DNA of 64,000 nucleotides from Desulforhopalus sp. IMCC35007 (GTDB taxonomy: Bacteria > Desulfobacterota > Desulfobulbia > Desulfobulbales > Desulfocapsaceae), in assembly GCF_005116575.1 (NCBI RefSeq), contig NZ_SWCN01000002.1:310001-374000 (forward strand). Direction: 5' to 3'. Position 1 is the first letter of the stretch. Every line of letters starts with the position of its first letter. Positions 55,491-64,000 of this stretch are shown piece after piece. A program made the position numbers and the translations under genes. The notes beneath the pieces were generated by a model that had not been told where the DNA came from, made no database searches, and saw nothing but the letters and a program-made list of their open reading frames with translations.

Positions 55491-56978
55491 TTACCTGGTA
55501 AGGGTTCTTGATACGGCATCTTTCCAGCCATTATATTTTCTGGCGCGGATATCTTCATCAAGATCGGGGCTGAAGCGCTTGTCGCGCTGCCAGCTGTCAC
55601 CCATTTTCTCTGGTGGCGGGCAAAGACCAACGTAGAGCCCGGCAAGGTAGGCAGCACCTAGAGCTGTGGTTTCCAGCACCTTGGGGCGATCAACCGGAGC
55701 ACTTAAAATATCTGAGAGAAACTGCATGGTATAGTTTGAGGCAACCATTCCACCATCAACTCTGAGGACGGTTTCACCCATGTTTGACCAGTCCTTTCGC
55801 ATGGCGTCCAGGAGATCACGGGTCTGGTAACAGACCGACTCAAGTGCCGCTTTTGAGAGTTCCGCCGGACCGGTTGCCCGGGTAATGCCAAAGATTGCCC
55901 CTCTTGCATCCCCATCCCAGTGCGGGGCTCCAAGACCTGTGAAGGCCGGAACAAGGTAGACATCCTGATTAATGTCGGCTTCTCGGGCGAGTTTTCCGGT
56001 CTCTGACGCAGACTCAATGAGTCCCATGGCGTCACGCATCCATTGGACTGCGGCACCGGCCACAAAGATTGACCCTTCAAGGGCGTAGGTGGTTTTGCCG
56101 TTTAAGCGATAGCCGATGGTCGTAAGCAGTTTATTGTTGGAGCGAACAGCCTGCTCACCTGTGTTTAAAACGATGAAACAGCCGGTACCGTAGGTGGATT
56201 TGATCATGCCAGGATTAAAGCAGGCCTGTCCCACAAGTGCTGCCTGCTGGTCGCCTGCGACGCCGCCGATCTGAATGGGAACACCGAAAATATCCGGTGC
56301 CGTCTGCCCAAAGTCTGCAGAACAGTCGAGTACTTTCGGGAGCAGTGACTCGGGGATACCAAGGAGTTCAAGGAGTTCTTTGTCCCAGCAGTTCTCATGG
56401 ATGTTAAAGAGCATGGTTCTTGAGGCATTGGTTGCGTCGGTGGCATGGCTTATACCATCTGTTAGATGCCAGAGAAGAAAGGTGTCGATGGTACCAAACA
56501 GAAGTTCTCCCGCCTCTGCGCGCTTTCTTGCATCTTTTACGTTATCGAGGAGCCATTTGATTTTTGTTCCGGAAAAATAGGAATCAAGGAGCAGGCCGGT
56601 TTTATCGGTGATCATCTTGTCGTGACCAGCGCTACTGAGTTCGTTGCAGTAGGCTGTGGTCCTGCGGTCCTGCCAGACGATGGCCTTATGAATTGGTTTT
56701 CCGCTCTTTTTCTCCCAGATAACAGTCGTTTCACGCTGGTTGGTGATGCCAATACTGGCAATATCTGTCGCGCTGAGACCGGATTTCTCAAGTGATTTTT
56801 TGCATGTGGAAAGAGTGGTTGCCCAGATTTCCTCTGGATCATGTTCTACCCACCCCGACTGAGGAAAAAACTGTTCGAACTCCTCCTGGGCAGAGGCCAC
56901 AATCTCTAAAGATGAATTGAAAATGATAGCTCTGCTGGAAGTGGTTCCCTGGTCGATTGCAAGAATGTGCGATGCCAT
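55491..56978 (-). CDS. glpK: Glycerol kinase
   Basis: Cytoplasmic FGGY-family kinase of 495 residues that phosphorylates glycerol to sn-glycerol 3-phosphate. The N-terminus [58 protein letters not shown] and [15 protein letters not shown] are hallmarks. The C-terminal ATPase motifs are [37 protein letters not shown] and [20 protein letters not shown]. Length is normal. It lies after the glycerol importer genes on the same strand, about 250 bp downstream of glpV. Confidence 0.97.
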   Translation of the reverse strand: MASHILAIDQGTTSSRAIIFNSSLEIVASAQEEFEQFFPQSGWVEHDPEEIWATTLSTCKKSLEKSGLSATDIASIGITNQRETTVIWEKKSGKPIHKAIVWQDRRTTAYCNELSSAGHDKMITDKTGLLLDSYFSGTKIKWLLDNVKDARKRAEAGELLFGTIDTFLLWHLTDGISHATDATNASRTMLFNIHENCWDKELLELLGIPESLLPKVLDCSADFGQTAPDIFGVPIQIGGVAGDQQAALVGQACFNPGMIKSTYGTGCFIVLNTGEQAVRSNNKLLTTIGYRLNGKTTYALEGSIFVAGAAVQWMRDAMGLIESASETGKLAREADINQDVYLVPAFTGLGAPHWDGDARGAIFGITRATGPAELSKAALESVCYQTRDLLDAMRKDWSNMGETVLRVDGGMVASNYTMQFLSDILSAPVDRPKVLETTALGAAYLAGLYVGLCPPPEKMGDSWQRDKRFSPDLDEDIRARKYNGWKDAVSRTLTR

Positions 56979-57186
56979 CGCTGATCTCCTTAGGTAAGGA
57001 TCCGGTTAAGACGGACAAAATAAAACCTAAATATTGCAAGTGCCTGATGTGTCAGTTAAAAATACACTCATATTCAAAAGCTCAAAACAGAGAATGCAAT
57101 TTTCAGGTAAAAAACAATTGGTCAAATAAAAACAAGTTGCGGCAATTGCCAGCAACCTGTTTTTTGCCTGGAGCAGGCTGGATCTA

Positions 57187-57221
57187 TTTCTCCCCCAACA
57201 GAGTCTACCGTGGGGGAGAAA
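57187..57221 (-). terminator. Strong hairpin between glpV and glpK
   Basis: TTTCTCCCCCA (57187-57197) and TGGGGGAGAAA (57211-57221) form a perfect 11-bp stem just after the glpV stop. There is no U-run on the minus strand. It may be a partial terminator or a stabiliser giving high binding-protein mRNA and lower glpK. Confidence 0.65.
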
Positions 57222-57228
57222 GAACTGC

Positions 57229-58950
57229 CTAGTTCTGCGCTGCAGCAGCCCAGCTTTTTACGAGCTCATCGTAATCAACGGTCATGCCCTGTGGTTTTTC
57301 ATTGGCAAGTTTTGCTTTTGGAGCACCCGGCATATTCAGCCATATAGAAGGATCCTGTGGCTTGTTCAGCTTAGGACCGCATTCGCCCTGGATTCCTGCA
57401 CGCTCAAGACGCTCAAGAACTTTGTCCTGCTGTTCAGCAAGAGAGTCCAGTGCTTCCTGAGGAGTTTTATCGCCGGTGACGGCATCGGCGACGTTCTGCC
57501 ACCAGAGTTGAGCAAGTTTTGGATAATCAGGTACGTTGGTTCCGGTAGGAGTCCACTGAACGCGGGCAGGACTTCTGTAGAATTCAACCAGACCACCAAG
57601 TTTAGGAGCACGCTCGGTGAACGACTTGTCCCAGATGTCACTGTTACGAATAGGGGTAAGACCAACGTGGGTTTTCTTTAAAGATACGGTCTTGGATACA
57701 ACAAACTGGGCATAGAGCCAGGCTGCTTTACGACGGTCAACAGGAGTTGATTCCATCAGGGTCCAGGAACCGGCATCCTGATAACCCAGTTTCATACCCT
57801 CTTCCCAGTATGGGCCGTGAGGGGATGGGGCCATGCGCCATTTAGGATTATCATTTTCATCAACAACAGGGGTTCCGGATTTGGCCATATCTGCGGTAAA
57901 GGCGGTATACCAGAAGATCTGCTGGGCAATTGCACCCTGGGATGGAACAGGTCCGGCCTCAGAAAAGGTCATACCGGCAGCTTCAGGTGGAGCATATTTT
58001 TTCAGCCAGTCGATGTACTTGGTGAGGGCGTAAACAGCAGGTGGAGCATTGGTCGCACCACCACGGGCAACGGTGGAACCGGCTGGGTTACATCCTTCGA
58101 CCCGGATTCCCCATTCATCTACAGGAAGACCGTTTGGAATACCTTTATCTCCGCCACCTGCCATGGAAAACCATGCATCGGTGAAACGCCATCCAAGAGA
58201 TGGATCTTTTTTGCCGTAATCCATGTGACCATAGACAGGTTTTCCATCGATCTCTTTTATTTTTTCGGTGAAAAATTCTGCGATATCTTCGTAGGCTGAC
58301 CAGTTAACGGGTACACCAAGTTCGTATCCATAAGCTTCTTTAAATTTGGCTTTATATTCTGGATTTTTGAACCAGTCATAACGGAACCAGTACAGGTTGG
58401 CAAATTGCTGATCGGGAAGCTGATAGAGGTTTCCATCAGGACCGGTGGTAAAAGAAATACCCATGAAGTCGTCGAGATCCAGACCTGGGTTGGTTACAAC
58501 TTTGCCTTCACCGCTCATCCAGTCGGTAAGATTGACAGCCTGCTTATAGCGGAAGTGGGTCCCGATGAGATCGGAATCGTTGATATATGCATCGTAGATG
58601 TTTTTGTTGGACTGCATCTGAGTCTGCAGTTTTTCAATAACATCACCCTCACCAATGAGGTCATGGGTCACATTAATACCGGTGATTTCGGTAAAAGCTT
58701 TCGCAAGCGTCTTGGATTCGTACTCATGGGTTGTAATAGTTTCCGAGACGACTTTAATATCCATGCCCTTGAATGGTTCGGCAGCCTTGATGAACCATTC
58801 CATCTCTTTCATCTGTGCTTCCTTAGAAAGAGTTGAAGGTTGAAATTCGTTTTCCACCCACGTCTTGGCTTCGTCGATCCCTGCCTGTGCTGCAGCGGGT
58901 CCTGCCAGCAGAGCGGCCATGGCTGTTGCTGTTACGAGCTTTTTGATCAT
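57229..58950 (-). CDS. glpV: Glycerol ABC transporter substrate-binding protein
   Basis: Periplasmic binding protein of 573 residues with a signal peptide (LVTATAMAALLAGPAAAQA, about 5-23). The extracellular solute-binding fold is clear: HEYESKTLAKAFTEITGINVTHDLIGEGDVIEKLQTQM, PDGNLYQLPDQQFANLYWFRYDWF, and GPVPSQGAIAQQIFWYTAFTADMAKSG. It is longer than sugar-binding relatives, as is the glycerol-binding GlpV of Rhizobium. It is the last gene of the import cluster before glpK. The glycerol call rests on the combination with glpSTPQU, glpK and a GlpR. Confidence 0.9.
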   Translation of the reverse strand: MIKKLVTATAMAALLAGPAAAQAGIDEAKTWVENEFQPSTLSKEAQMKEMEWFIKAAEPFKGMDIKVVSETITTHEYESKTLAKAFTEITGINVTHDLIGEGDVIEKLQTQMQSNKNIYDAYINDSDLIGTHFRYKQAVNLTDWMSGEGKVVTNPGLDLDDFMGISFTTGPDGNLYQLPDQQFANLYWFRYDWFKNPEYKAKFKEAYGYELGVPVNWSAYEDIAEFFTEKIKEIDGKPVYGHMDYGKKDPSLGWRFTDAWFSMAGGGDKGIPNGLPVDEWGIRVEGCNPAGSTVARGGATNAPPAVYALTKYIDWLKKYAPPEAAGMTFSEAGPVPSQGAIAQQIFWYTAFTADMAKSGTPVVDENDNPKWRMAPSPHGPYWEEGMKLGYQDAGSWTLMESTPVDRRKAAWLYAQFVVSKTVSLKKTHVGLTPIRNSDIWDKSFTERAPKLGGLVEFYRSPARVQWTPTGTNVPDYPKLAQLWWQNVADAVTGDKTPQEALDSLAEQQDKVLERLERAGIQGECGPKLNKPQDPSIWLNMPGAPKAKLANEKPQGMTVDYDELVKSWAAAAQN

Positions 58951-59026
58951 CGATTTTTCTCCTCTATTGTTTTACGATTTTCCTGCTGCAGAAAAAGCAG
59001 CAGAATGAAAAAATTAAAAACAACTA

Positions 59027-59311
59027 TTACACCCACTTGAATACACAGATTCCGTATATACAAGCGATCCCAAAGGCCCACCATAAGCTGAGACTTGCAA
59101 AAAGTGCAAGCCAGATAATATGGATATAAGCAGAACCTAAAAGGGTTACAAAAAGACGATCTCCCCTTGTGGTCTCAAAACGTAATACACCTATCCGTGG
59201 ATTGCCACCCGGAGATTTACGTTCCCAGAGAGTCATGATTACGAGAATACAGAAAATTGTAATAAAAAATATTGCTGTCGGTTTGGTCCAGGCCATCCAG
59301 TTGAGATTCAT
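59027..59311 (-). CDS. glpU: Small membrane protein of the glycerol importer (DUF2160)
   Basis: 94-residue membrane protein with two or three hydrophobic segments (about 10-28, 55-85). The core LRFETTRGDRLFVTLLGSAYIHIIWLALF matches DUF2160 proteins, which sit between the permease and binding-protein genes of Rhizobium-type glycerol importers. Its role in transport is not known in detail. It ends 76 bp before glpV. Confidence 0.88.
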   Translation of the reverse strand: MNLNWMAWTKPTAIFFITIFCILVIMTLWERKSPGGNPRIGVLRFETTRGDRLFVTLLGSAYIHIIWLALFASLSLWWAFGIACIYGICVFKWV

Positions 59312-59322
59312 AGCACTCTCCT

Positions 59323-60129
59323 CTATACTCGTCCGAGGGCGAAACCCTTGGCAATATGATTACGGACAAACCAGATGACAAGAGCCCCTGGTACGATGGT
59401 CAGAACGCCCGCGGCGGCCAGAACACCCCAGTCAAGCCCGGAGGCAGAGACAGTACGGGTCATGATGGCTGAAATTGGTTTTGCGTTGACTGCGGTGAGG
59501 GTTCTTGCCAAAAGCAGTTCAACCCATGAGAACATGAAGCAGAAAAATGCCGTGACGCCGATACCTGAGGCAATGTTCGGGATAAAGATCTTTATGAAAA
59601 ACCTGGGCCATGAATAACCGTCAACAAAGGCGGTTTCATCGATCTCTTTGGGGATACCGGACATAAAGCCTTCAAGAATCCAGACCGCCAGAGGCAGGTT
59701 GAAAAGACAATGGGCGATGGCCACGGCAATATGGGTGTCAAAGAGGCCGATGGATGAATAAAGCTGAAAAAACGGCAGGGCAAAAACCGCAGGCGGTGCC
59801 ATACGATTTGTCAGCAGCCAGAAAAACAGATGCTTGTCACCTACAAAGGAGTAACGCGAAAACGCATAGGCCGCTGGTAAGGCAAAGCACACTGAGATGA
59901 CCACGTTGATGGACACGTAGATCATTGAGTTGATGTAGCCGGAATACCATGATGCGTCAGTGAAGATAACCATATAGTTGTCAAAGGTCAGGTCTCTTGG
60001 CCAGAGACTGAAGACAGAGAGGATTTCATCATTGGTTTTCAGGCTCATGTTTATGAGCCAGTAAATTGGTAGCAGCAGAAATATTATATAGATGGCAGGT
60101 ATGGTCCATTTCCAGCGCATATCAGGCAC
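59323..60129 (-). CDS. glpQ: Glycerol ABC transporter permease GlpQ
   Basis: Inner-membrane permease of 268 residues, about six helices. The cytoplasmic loop FMSGIPKEIDETAFVDGYSWPRFFIKIFIPNIASG contains the EAA motif that contacts the ATPase subunits. It begins MRWKWTIPAIYIIFLLLPIYWLINMSLKTNDEIL, typical of MalG-type permeases. Its start overlaps the glpP stop (ATGCC...TGA region near 60122-60129), indicating translational coupling. Confidence 0.92.
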   Translation of the reverse strand: MPDMRWKWTIPAIYIIFLLLPIYWLINMSLKTNDEILSVFSLWPRDLTFDNYMVIFTDASWYSGYINSMIYVSINVVISVCFALPAAYAFSRYSFVGDKHLFFWLLTNRMAPPAVFALPFFQLYSSIGLFDTHIAVAIAHCLFNLPLAVWILEGFMSGIPKEIDETAFVDGYSWPRFFIKIFIPNIASGIGVTAFFCFMFSWVELLLARTLTAVNAKPISAIMTRTVSASGLDWGVLAAAGVLTIVPGALVIWFVRNHIAKGFALGRV

Positions 60130-61006
60130 CTCCGTTTGAGCTTTCTTCTCCGATATTGCTCATTACAGTGTAAAAAACGTAAGAGAGCAGGAGAATAACC
60201 AGAAAATAAAGAAGCGACATCGCTGCAGCAGGACCGAGGTCAAACTGTCCAATGGCCATCTTCACCAGATCAATAGACATAAAGGTTGTAGAGTTACCAG
60301 GACCACCACCGGTGATAACAAAAGGTTCGGTGTAGATCATGAAGCTGTCCATAAAGCGAAGCAGTACGGCAATAAGCAGGACCCGTTGCATCTTTGGCAG
60401 CTGGATGTAACGAAATACTGCAATTTTAGAAGCTCCATCAATTTTGGCGGCCTGATAATAGGCATCGGGAATTGAGCTGAGACCGGCATAGGAAAGAAGT
60501 ACGACGAGGCTGGTCCAGTGCCACACATCCATTATTATAATTGTGATCCATGCTGCAACAGGATCCTGGGTGTAGTTATAGTCAAAGCCCATCGAGGCCA
60601 GACTATAACCGAGAAGGCCGATGTCTACCCGACCGAAAATCTGCCATATGGTGCCAACTACGTTCCATGGGATAAGCAGCGGCAGGGCCATGGTAATGAG
60701 GCATACAGGTACTCCCCAGCCTTTTTTGGGCATGGCAAGGGCTATGGCGATTCCTAAAGGGATTTCGATTGCAAGAATGATGGCTGAAAAGGAAATCTGG
60801 CGAAAAAATGCATCGTGAAACCTTTCTGAGTGGATGATATCTCTGAACCAATCCATGCCAACCCAGAAGAAGACGTTGTTGCCAAAGGTGTCCTGAAAGG
60901 CATAGTTGACGACGGTCATAAGCGGGATTATGGCACTGAAAGCTACCAGAAGAAAAACCGGCAGGACCATAAACCATGCTTTCTGATTTACCTGTTTTTG
61001 GATCAT
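60122..61006 (-). CDS. glpP: Glycerol ABC transporter permease GlpP
   Basis: Inner-membrane permease of 294 residues, about six helices, of the MalF type. The EAA loop is GLSSIPDAYYQAAKIDGASKIAVFRYIQLPKM (about 190-221). The start overlaps the glpT stop. It pairs with GlpQ to form the channel driven by the GlpS/GlpT ATPases. Confidence 0.92.
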   Translation of the reverse strand: MIQKQVNQKAWFMVLPVFLLVAFSAIIPLMTVVNYAFQDTFGNNVFFWVGMDWFRDIIHSERFHDAFFRQISFSAIILAIEIPLGIAIALAMPKKGWGVPVCLITMALPLLIPWNVVGTIWQIFGRVDIGLLGYSLASMGFDYNYTQDPVAAWITIIIMDVWHWTSLVVLLSYAGLSSIPDAYYQAAKIDGASKIAVFRYIQLPKMQRVLLIAVLLRFMDSFMIYTEPFVITGGGPGNSTTFMSIDLVKMAIGQFDLGPAAAMSLLYFLVILLLSYVFYTVMSNIGEESSNGGA

Positions 61007-62094
61007 TTTGCTGCTCCTGATATGAGATGGTCGTTCACATAGATATGAGTGTGGCTGGTATCAAAATGGAGTGAGGCCTTATCACCCGCATTCGCTGATA
61101 GTTCATGCATGACAACGTTGAAGTCCTTGTTGTTAAGGGTGACCCGGACAATTTTATAGCGACCGATATCGTCGATTTTGGTGATGGTGACCGGAAAGCC
61201 GCCTGGGGTGTCGGGGCCGGTCAGATTAAGATGTTCCGGACGAATACCGACCTTCACTTTATCCGTGGATTTCTGATCCGGGTAGGTGTAGTCCAGTTCG
61301 ATTTCAGCACCTTCAACCACAATCCTGTCGCCTTTTAATGCACAGGAGGCGATATTCATTCCTGGTGAACCGATGAAGTAGCCAACAAAGGTATGTTCGG
61401 GACGCTCAAACAAATCCTCTGGAGTGCCCACCTGGACAATTGCACCTTCATACATGACGATAACCTCGTCTGCAAAGGTGAGGGCTTCGGTCTGATCGTG
61501 GGTTACATAAATCATGGTGAAGCCAAACTGTTTGTGCAGGTATTTCAGCTGGGAGCGGAGTTCCCATTTCAGCTGGGGATCAATAACAGTTAAAGGCTCA
61601 TCAAAGAGAATGGCGTTGACTGACTGACGGATCAGCCCACGGCCAAGAGAGATTTTCTGCTTGGCGTCCGCTGTGAGATGTTGTGCCTTGGTGTGAAGAT
61701 TCTTGTCAAGGTCCAGCATTTTCGCAAGTTCAATAACCCGCGGTTCTATCTCTTCCTTGGTCCGGCCCCGGTTTTTTAACGGGAACGCCAGATTTTCAAA
61801 GACTGTCATTGTGTCGTAGATCACCGGAAACTGAAAAATCTGGGCGATGTTTCTCTGTTCTGTCGGCAGCTTTGTGACATTTTCATCGTTAAAACGGACG
61901 TCACCTTTTGTAGGAACAAGAAGTCCTGATATGATGTTAAGCAGGGTGGTCTTGCCGCAGCCAGATGGCCCGAGAAGGGCGTATGCACCCCCGTCCCGCC
62001 AGGTCAGGTTAAGCTTTTTCAGTGCATAGTCATCAGGATTGTCAGATGCTCCAGTATACGAATGTGCGATATCTTTTAGAGTAATATTGGCCAT
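61003..62094 (-). CDS. glpT: Glycerol ABC transporter ATPase GlpT (degenerate signature)
   Basis: ATP-binding subunit of 363 residues. Walker A is GPSGCGKTT (about 37-45), Q-loop IAQIFQFPVIYDTM, Walker B AILFDEPL, and H-loop YVTHDQTEAL, all intact. The ABC signature, normally LSGGQ, reads LTADAKQKISLGRGLI. A C-terminal TOBE-like domain (VKVGIRPEHLNLTG, about 280-360) follows. In a heterodimer with GlpS it would contribute the functional Walker A, B and H-loop opposite the LSGGQ of GlpS. The gene starts 12 bp after glpS ends. Confidence 0.92.
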   Translation of the reverse strand: MANITLKDIAHSYTGASDNPDDYALKKLNLTWRDGGAYALLGPSGCGKTTLLNIISGLLVPTKGDVRFNDENVTKLPTEQRNIAQIFQFPVIYDTMTVFENLAFPLKNRGRTKEEIEPRVIELAKMLDLDKNLHTKAQHLTADAKQKISLGRGLIRQSVNAILFDEPLTVIDPQLKWELRSQLKYLHKQFGFTMIYVTHDQTEALTFADEVIVMYEGAIVQVGTPEDLFERPEHTFVGYFIGSPGMNIASCALKGDRIVVEGAEIELDYTYPDQKSTDKVKVGIRPEHLNLTGPDTPGGFPVTITKIDDIGRYKIVRVTLNNKDFNVVMHELSANAGDKASLHFDTSHTHIYVNDHLISGAAK

Positions 62095-62106
62095 TACATT
62101 CTCCCT

Positions 62107-63195
62107 CTATACGCCGGTTGCAGTTTCCGGCGTTACAACCAGAGACTCATGTCTGTCAAATACATAAAATGTATCAGGATCAAGAAAAATTTCGATTGTT
62201 TCTTTAACATCAAAAGTATGGATGCCCGATGTCAGCAGAACCCAGCGAACGCCTGCCACATCGAGATGGACGTAGCTTTCAGAACCGGTGATCTCGGTGA
62301 CGGCAACCTTGGCTTTTACACTGATGTCTGTATCTTTTGTTCGTGAAAGATAAAGATTATGCGGTCTGAAGGCGATGGTGTAATCGTCATCGGCAAGCTC
62401 AGGCAGTTTGCCGATGACAGGAATTTCAACGTGGCTCTTATAGAGCATGCGACCGTTAAGTTTTACAACCGGCAGGGTATTGAGGGGTGGATCAGAGAGT
62501 GTTTTTGCCGTAATGAGATTGTCAGGTCGGGTAAAAACATCAATGGTCCTGCCAAACTGGGTCACCTTGCCTTGATGGAGAGATGCGGTATTGCCGCCTA
62601 AAAGCAGTGCTTCTGAAGGTTCGGTGGTCGCATAGACAAAAATAGCTCCGGTTTCAGAAAAGATACGGGGAAGTTCTTCACGGAGTTCTTCTCTCAACTT
62701 ATAGTCAAGATTAGCCAGCGGTTCGTCAAGGAGCACCAGGTCGGCACCTTTTACCAGGGCTCTTGCCAGTGCCGTTCGCTGTTGCTGGCCACCTGAGAGT
62801 TCCTGGGGACTGCGGCTGAGCATATTCTCAAGTTTCAATAAGGTGGCCACCTTTGCCACCCTTTCTTTTATCTCGGCTTCGCTCACTTTTGCGATACGCA
62901 TCGGAGAAGCGATGTTCTCAAACACAGAGAGGTTTGGGTAGTTGATGAATTGCTGATACACCATGGCTGCTTTACGTTTTTGCACAGCAACACCGGTCAC
63001 ATCTTGACCACCAACATGTACGGTGCCAGAACTGGGTTGATCCAGACCGGCCATCAGGCGCATGAGTGTGGTTTTTCCTGATAGTGTAGGACCAAGAAGA
63101 ATATTCAGGGTTCCCGGCTCAAAGGTCAGTGAAACGTCGGAAATATGGAACTCTTTTCCAACCTTTTTCGATACATTGCGTAACTCAAGCTGCAT
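62107..63195 (-). CDS. glpS: Glycerol ABC transporter ATPase GlpS (altered H-loop)
   Basis: ATP-binding subunit of 362 residues. Walker A is GPTLSGKTT, Q-loop AMVYQQFINYPNLSVFENI, signature LSGGQQQRTALARAL and Walker B LVLLDEPLANLDY. The switch His expected after Walker B is replaced: the segment reads FVYATTEPSEALL rather than YVTHDQ-EA. A TOBE-like domain forms the C-terminus (YTIAFRPHNLYLSR). It is the first gene of the import operon, behind a candidate GlpR operator. Confidence 0.92.
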   Translation of the reverse strand: MQLELRNVSKKVGKEFHISDVSLTFEPGTLNILLGPTLSGKTTLMRLMAGLDQPSSGTVHVGGQDVTGVAVQKRKAAMVYQQFINYPNLSVFENIASPMRIAKVSEAEIKERVAKVATLLKLENMLSRSPQELSGGQQQRTALARALVKGADLVLLDEPLANLDYKLREELREELPRIFSETGAIFVYATTEPSEALLLGGNTASLHQGKVTQFGRTIDVFTRPDNLITAKTLSDPPLNTLPVVKLNGRMLYKSHVEIPVIGKLPELADDDYTIAFRPHNLYLSRTKDTDISVKAKVAVTEITGSESYVHLDVAGVRWVLLTSGIHTFDVKETIEIFLDPDTFYVFDRHESLVVTPETATGV

Positions 63196-63756
63196 TACTT
63201 CTCCTCGTCAGTGGCGGTTGTGGTGTGTCTTTTGTCGCAACGGGTTATATTATTTTTTTGAAACCGGCTGAGGCTTTTTTCTATAAGTTGTTGGAGGCGT
63301 CTTGAAATAGAGAGTTGAGACGGTTGTGAGGTGCTCAGTCGTTTGGTTAAGTATGGGCTTATCTTCCTTGCAATGCCTGGGAGATAAGAGAAACAGGCTG
63401 ATATCCTATTCAGCAAAAATGTACGGCTGCTGCGCTTCGGGGGGTGGGTGGTGTTTTCGGTACCGCAGAACCTATAGCGCACAGACACATCCGAACGTAC
63501 AGCATTTAAGCCAATGCTGCAGTCGTATATCTTCCAATCAGCTACTGCTCGGTGGTAAACAGGTGTCATCATCATTGGCACTCTGTTGAATTTGATTAAA
63601 TGTGCAAGTCAAAAGTTTCAGCTTAAGCTCTAACCGCTTTCAAACGCAAGTCTATGTGATAATTAACCGAAATAAAATAGCGAGGCAAGTGAAAATCCCT
63701 GTATTTCTCACAATCTTGTGTTGATTGTAACTCAATTACAGTGCAGTTTAGAGCGG
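63196..63756. other. Control region between glpR and glpS
   Basis: About 560 bases without a credible gene; the 128-codon frame at 63195-63581 lacks any family similarity. The region holds the phased GAAA repeats (63663-63694) and an inverted repeat, ACAATC (63710-63715) with GATTGT (63723-63728), near the glpR stop. Confidence 0.5.
63663..63694. promoter_or_regulatory. Candidate GlpR operator near glpS
   Basis: TTAACCGAAA (63663-63672) and GCAAGTGAAA (63685-63694) place GAAA exactly 22 bp apart. The second shares the 9-mer CAAGTGAAA with the glpA control region, where GAAA repeats have the same 22-bp period. It lies about 470-530 bp before the glpS start, between glpR and the operon. Confidence 0.5.
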
Positions 63757-64000
63757 TCAAGGCTGGGCGATGACGATACCAATGTTATGTATTTTACAGA
63801 TATCCTGAAGTTTTCCAGGTAACCCTTTATCTGTGACCAGGGTTGTGATTTGGGAGATATGTCCAATGCGTATGGGAGCACTCCGTTCAAATTTCATGGC
63901 GTCGGCGACGAGTATGACGTGTCTGGCGTTTTTGATTATTGCCTGGGCAACCCGGACTTCACGGAAATCATAATCCAGAAGGGCGCCGTCCTCATCGATT
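63757..64000 (-). CDS. glpR: DeoR-family regulator GlpR (C-terminal part)
   Basis: The minus-strand frame is open from the window edge to a TGA at 63759-63757. The visible ~80 residues include IDEDGALLDYDFREVRVAQA, IIKNARHVILVADAMKFERS and TTLVTDKGLP, the C-terminal phosphosugar-sensor end of DeoR-family proteins. GlpR-type repressors bind glycerol 3-phosphate and control glycerol genes. The DNA-binding N-terminus is outside the window. Position before glpSTPQUV supports the name. Confidence 0.9.
   Translation of the reverse strand, partial: IDEDGALLDYDFREVRVAQAIIKNARHVILVADAMKFERSAPIRIGHISQITTLVTDKGLPGKLQDICKIHNIGIVIAQP

Noticed and set aside
63195-63581. 128-codon minus-strand ORF upstream of glpS
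   Set aside because: Basic, low-complexity translation with no family similarity, in a region expected to be regulatory; its stop abuts glpS only by chance.

Overview
The window looks like a chromosome segment of a mesophilic, Gram-negative Desulfobacterota bacterium, probably of the Desulfobulbales type. This is inferred from a UGA/SECIS selenoprotein, a MetF enzyme carrying a Cys-rich MTHFR_C extension, an anaerobic GlpABC dehydrogenase, a LemA/M48 pair, KDO-lipid A genes and many sigma-54 and two-component regulators. I see no rRNA, tRNA, insertion sequence or CRISPR array.

Layout. 1-3.9 kb: the end of a tripartite tricarboxylate transporter operon (TctC partial, TctB, TctA) plus an AbrB-family membrane protein. 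3.9-13.4 kb: a block that appears to be one regulon. It holds two CoA-disulfide-reductase-like flavoproteins (one with an in-frame UGA at its redox cysteine), a thioredoxin-like protein that has lost one active-site Cys, an ABC exporter with a large insertion in its ATPase domain, a DcaP-like porin, and a divergent Cys-rich PAS/sigma-54 activator. The palindrome GGTAACGTTACC, or a one-base variant, lies upstream of each of these units. 13.4-18.4 kb: stress and housekeeping genes (Usp, LemA, M48 peptidase, methyltransferase, lone receiver). 18.6-31.1 kb: a one-component hybrid two-component sensor, ModE, NhaA, an ICMT/NnrU-like membrane protein, SerB, MetF, KdsB and WaaA. 31.3-35.6 kb: glpABC.

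36-55.2 kb: a surface-protein locus built around a 2,513-residue LEPR-XLL/DUF4347/cadherin-repeat protein. It is encoded with a PqqD-M50-HlyD membrane protease/adaptor, a GAF-HlyD adaptor, a hybrid kinase with tandem Hpt domains and a REC-GGDEF-EAL protein. A further HlyD-like adaptor and a TolC-family protein lie on the other strand. No ABC-exporter ATPase is present, so this is not a standard type I secretion locus. It is the best candidate here for a poorly described system.

55.5-64 kb: glycerol uptake and phosphorylation. GlpK is followed (upstream in transcription) by an ABC glycerol importer of the Rhizobium glpSTPQUV type, then the end of a GlpR-like DeoR repressor. GAAA-containing repeats with a 22-bp period occur upstream of both glpA and glpS, suggesting that one repressor joins the two loci: import (glpSTPQUV), phosphorylation (glpK), then oxidation of glycerol 3-phosphate into the quinone pool (glpABC).
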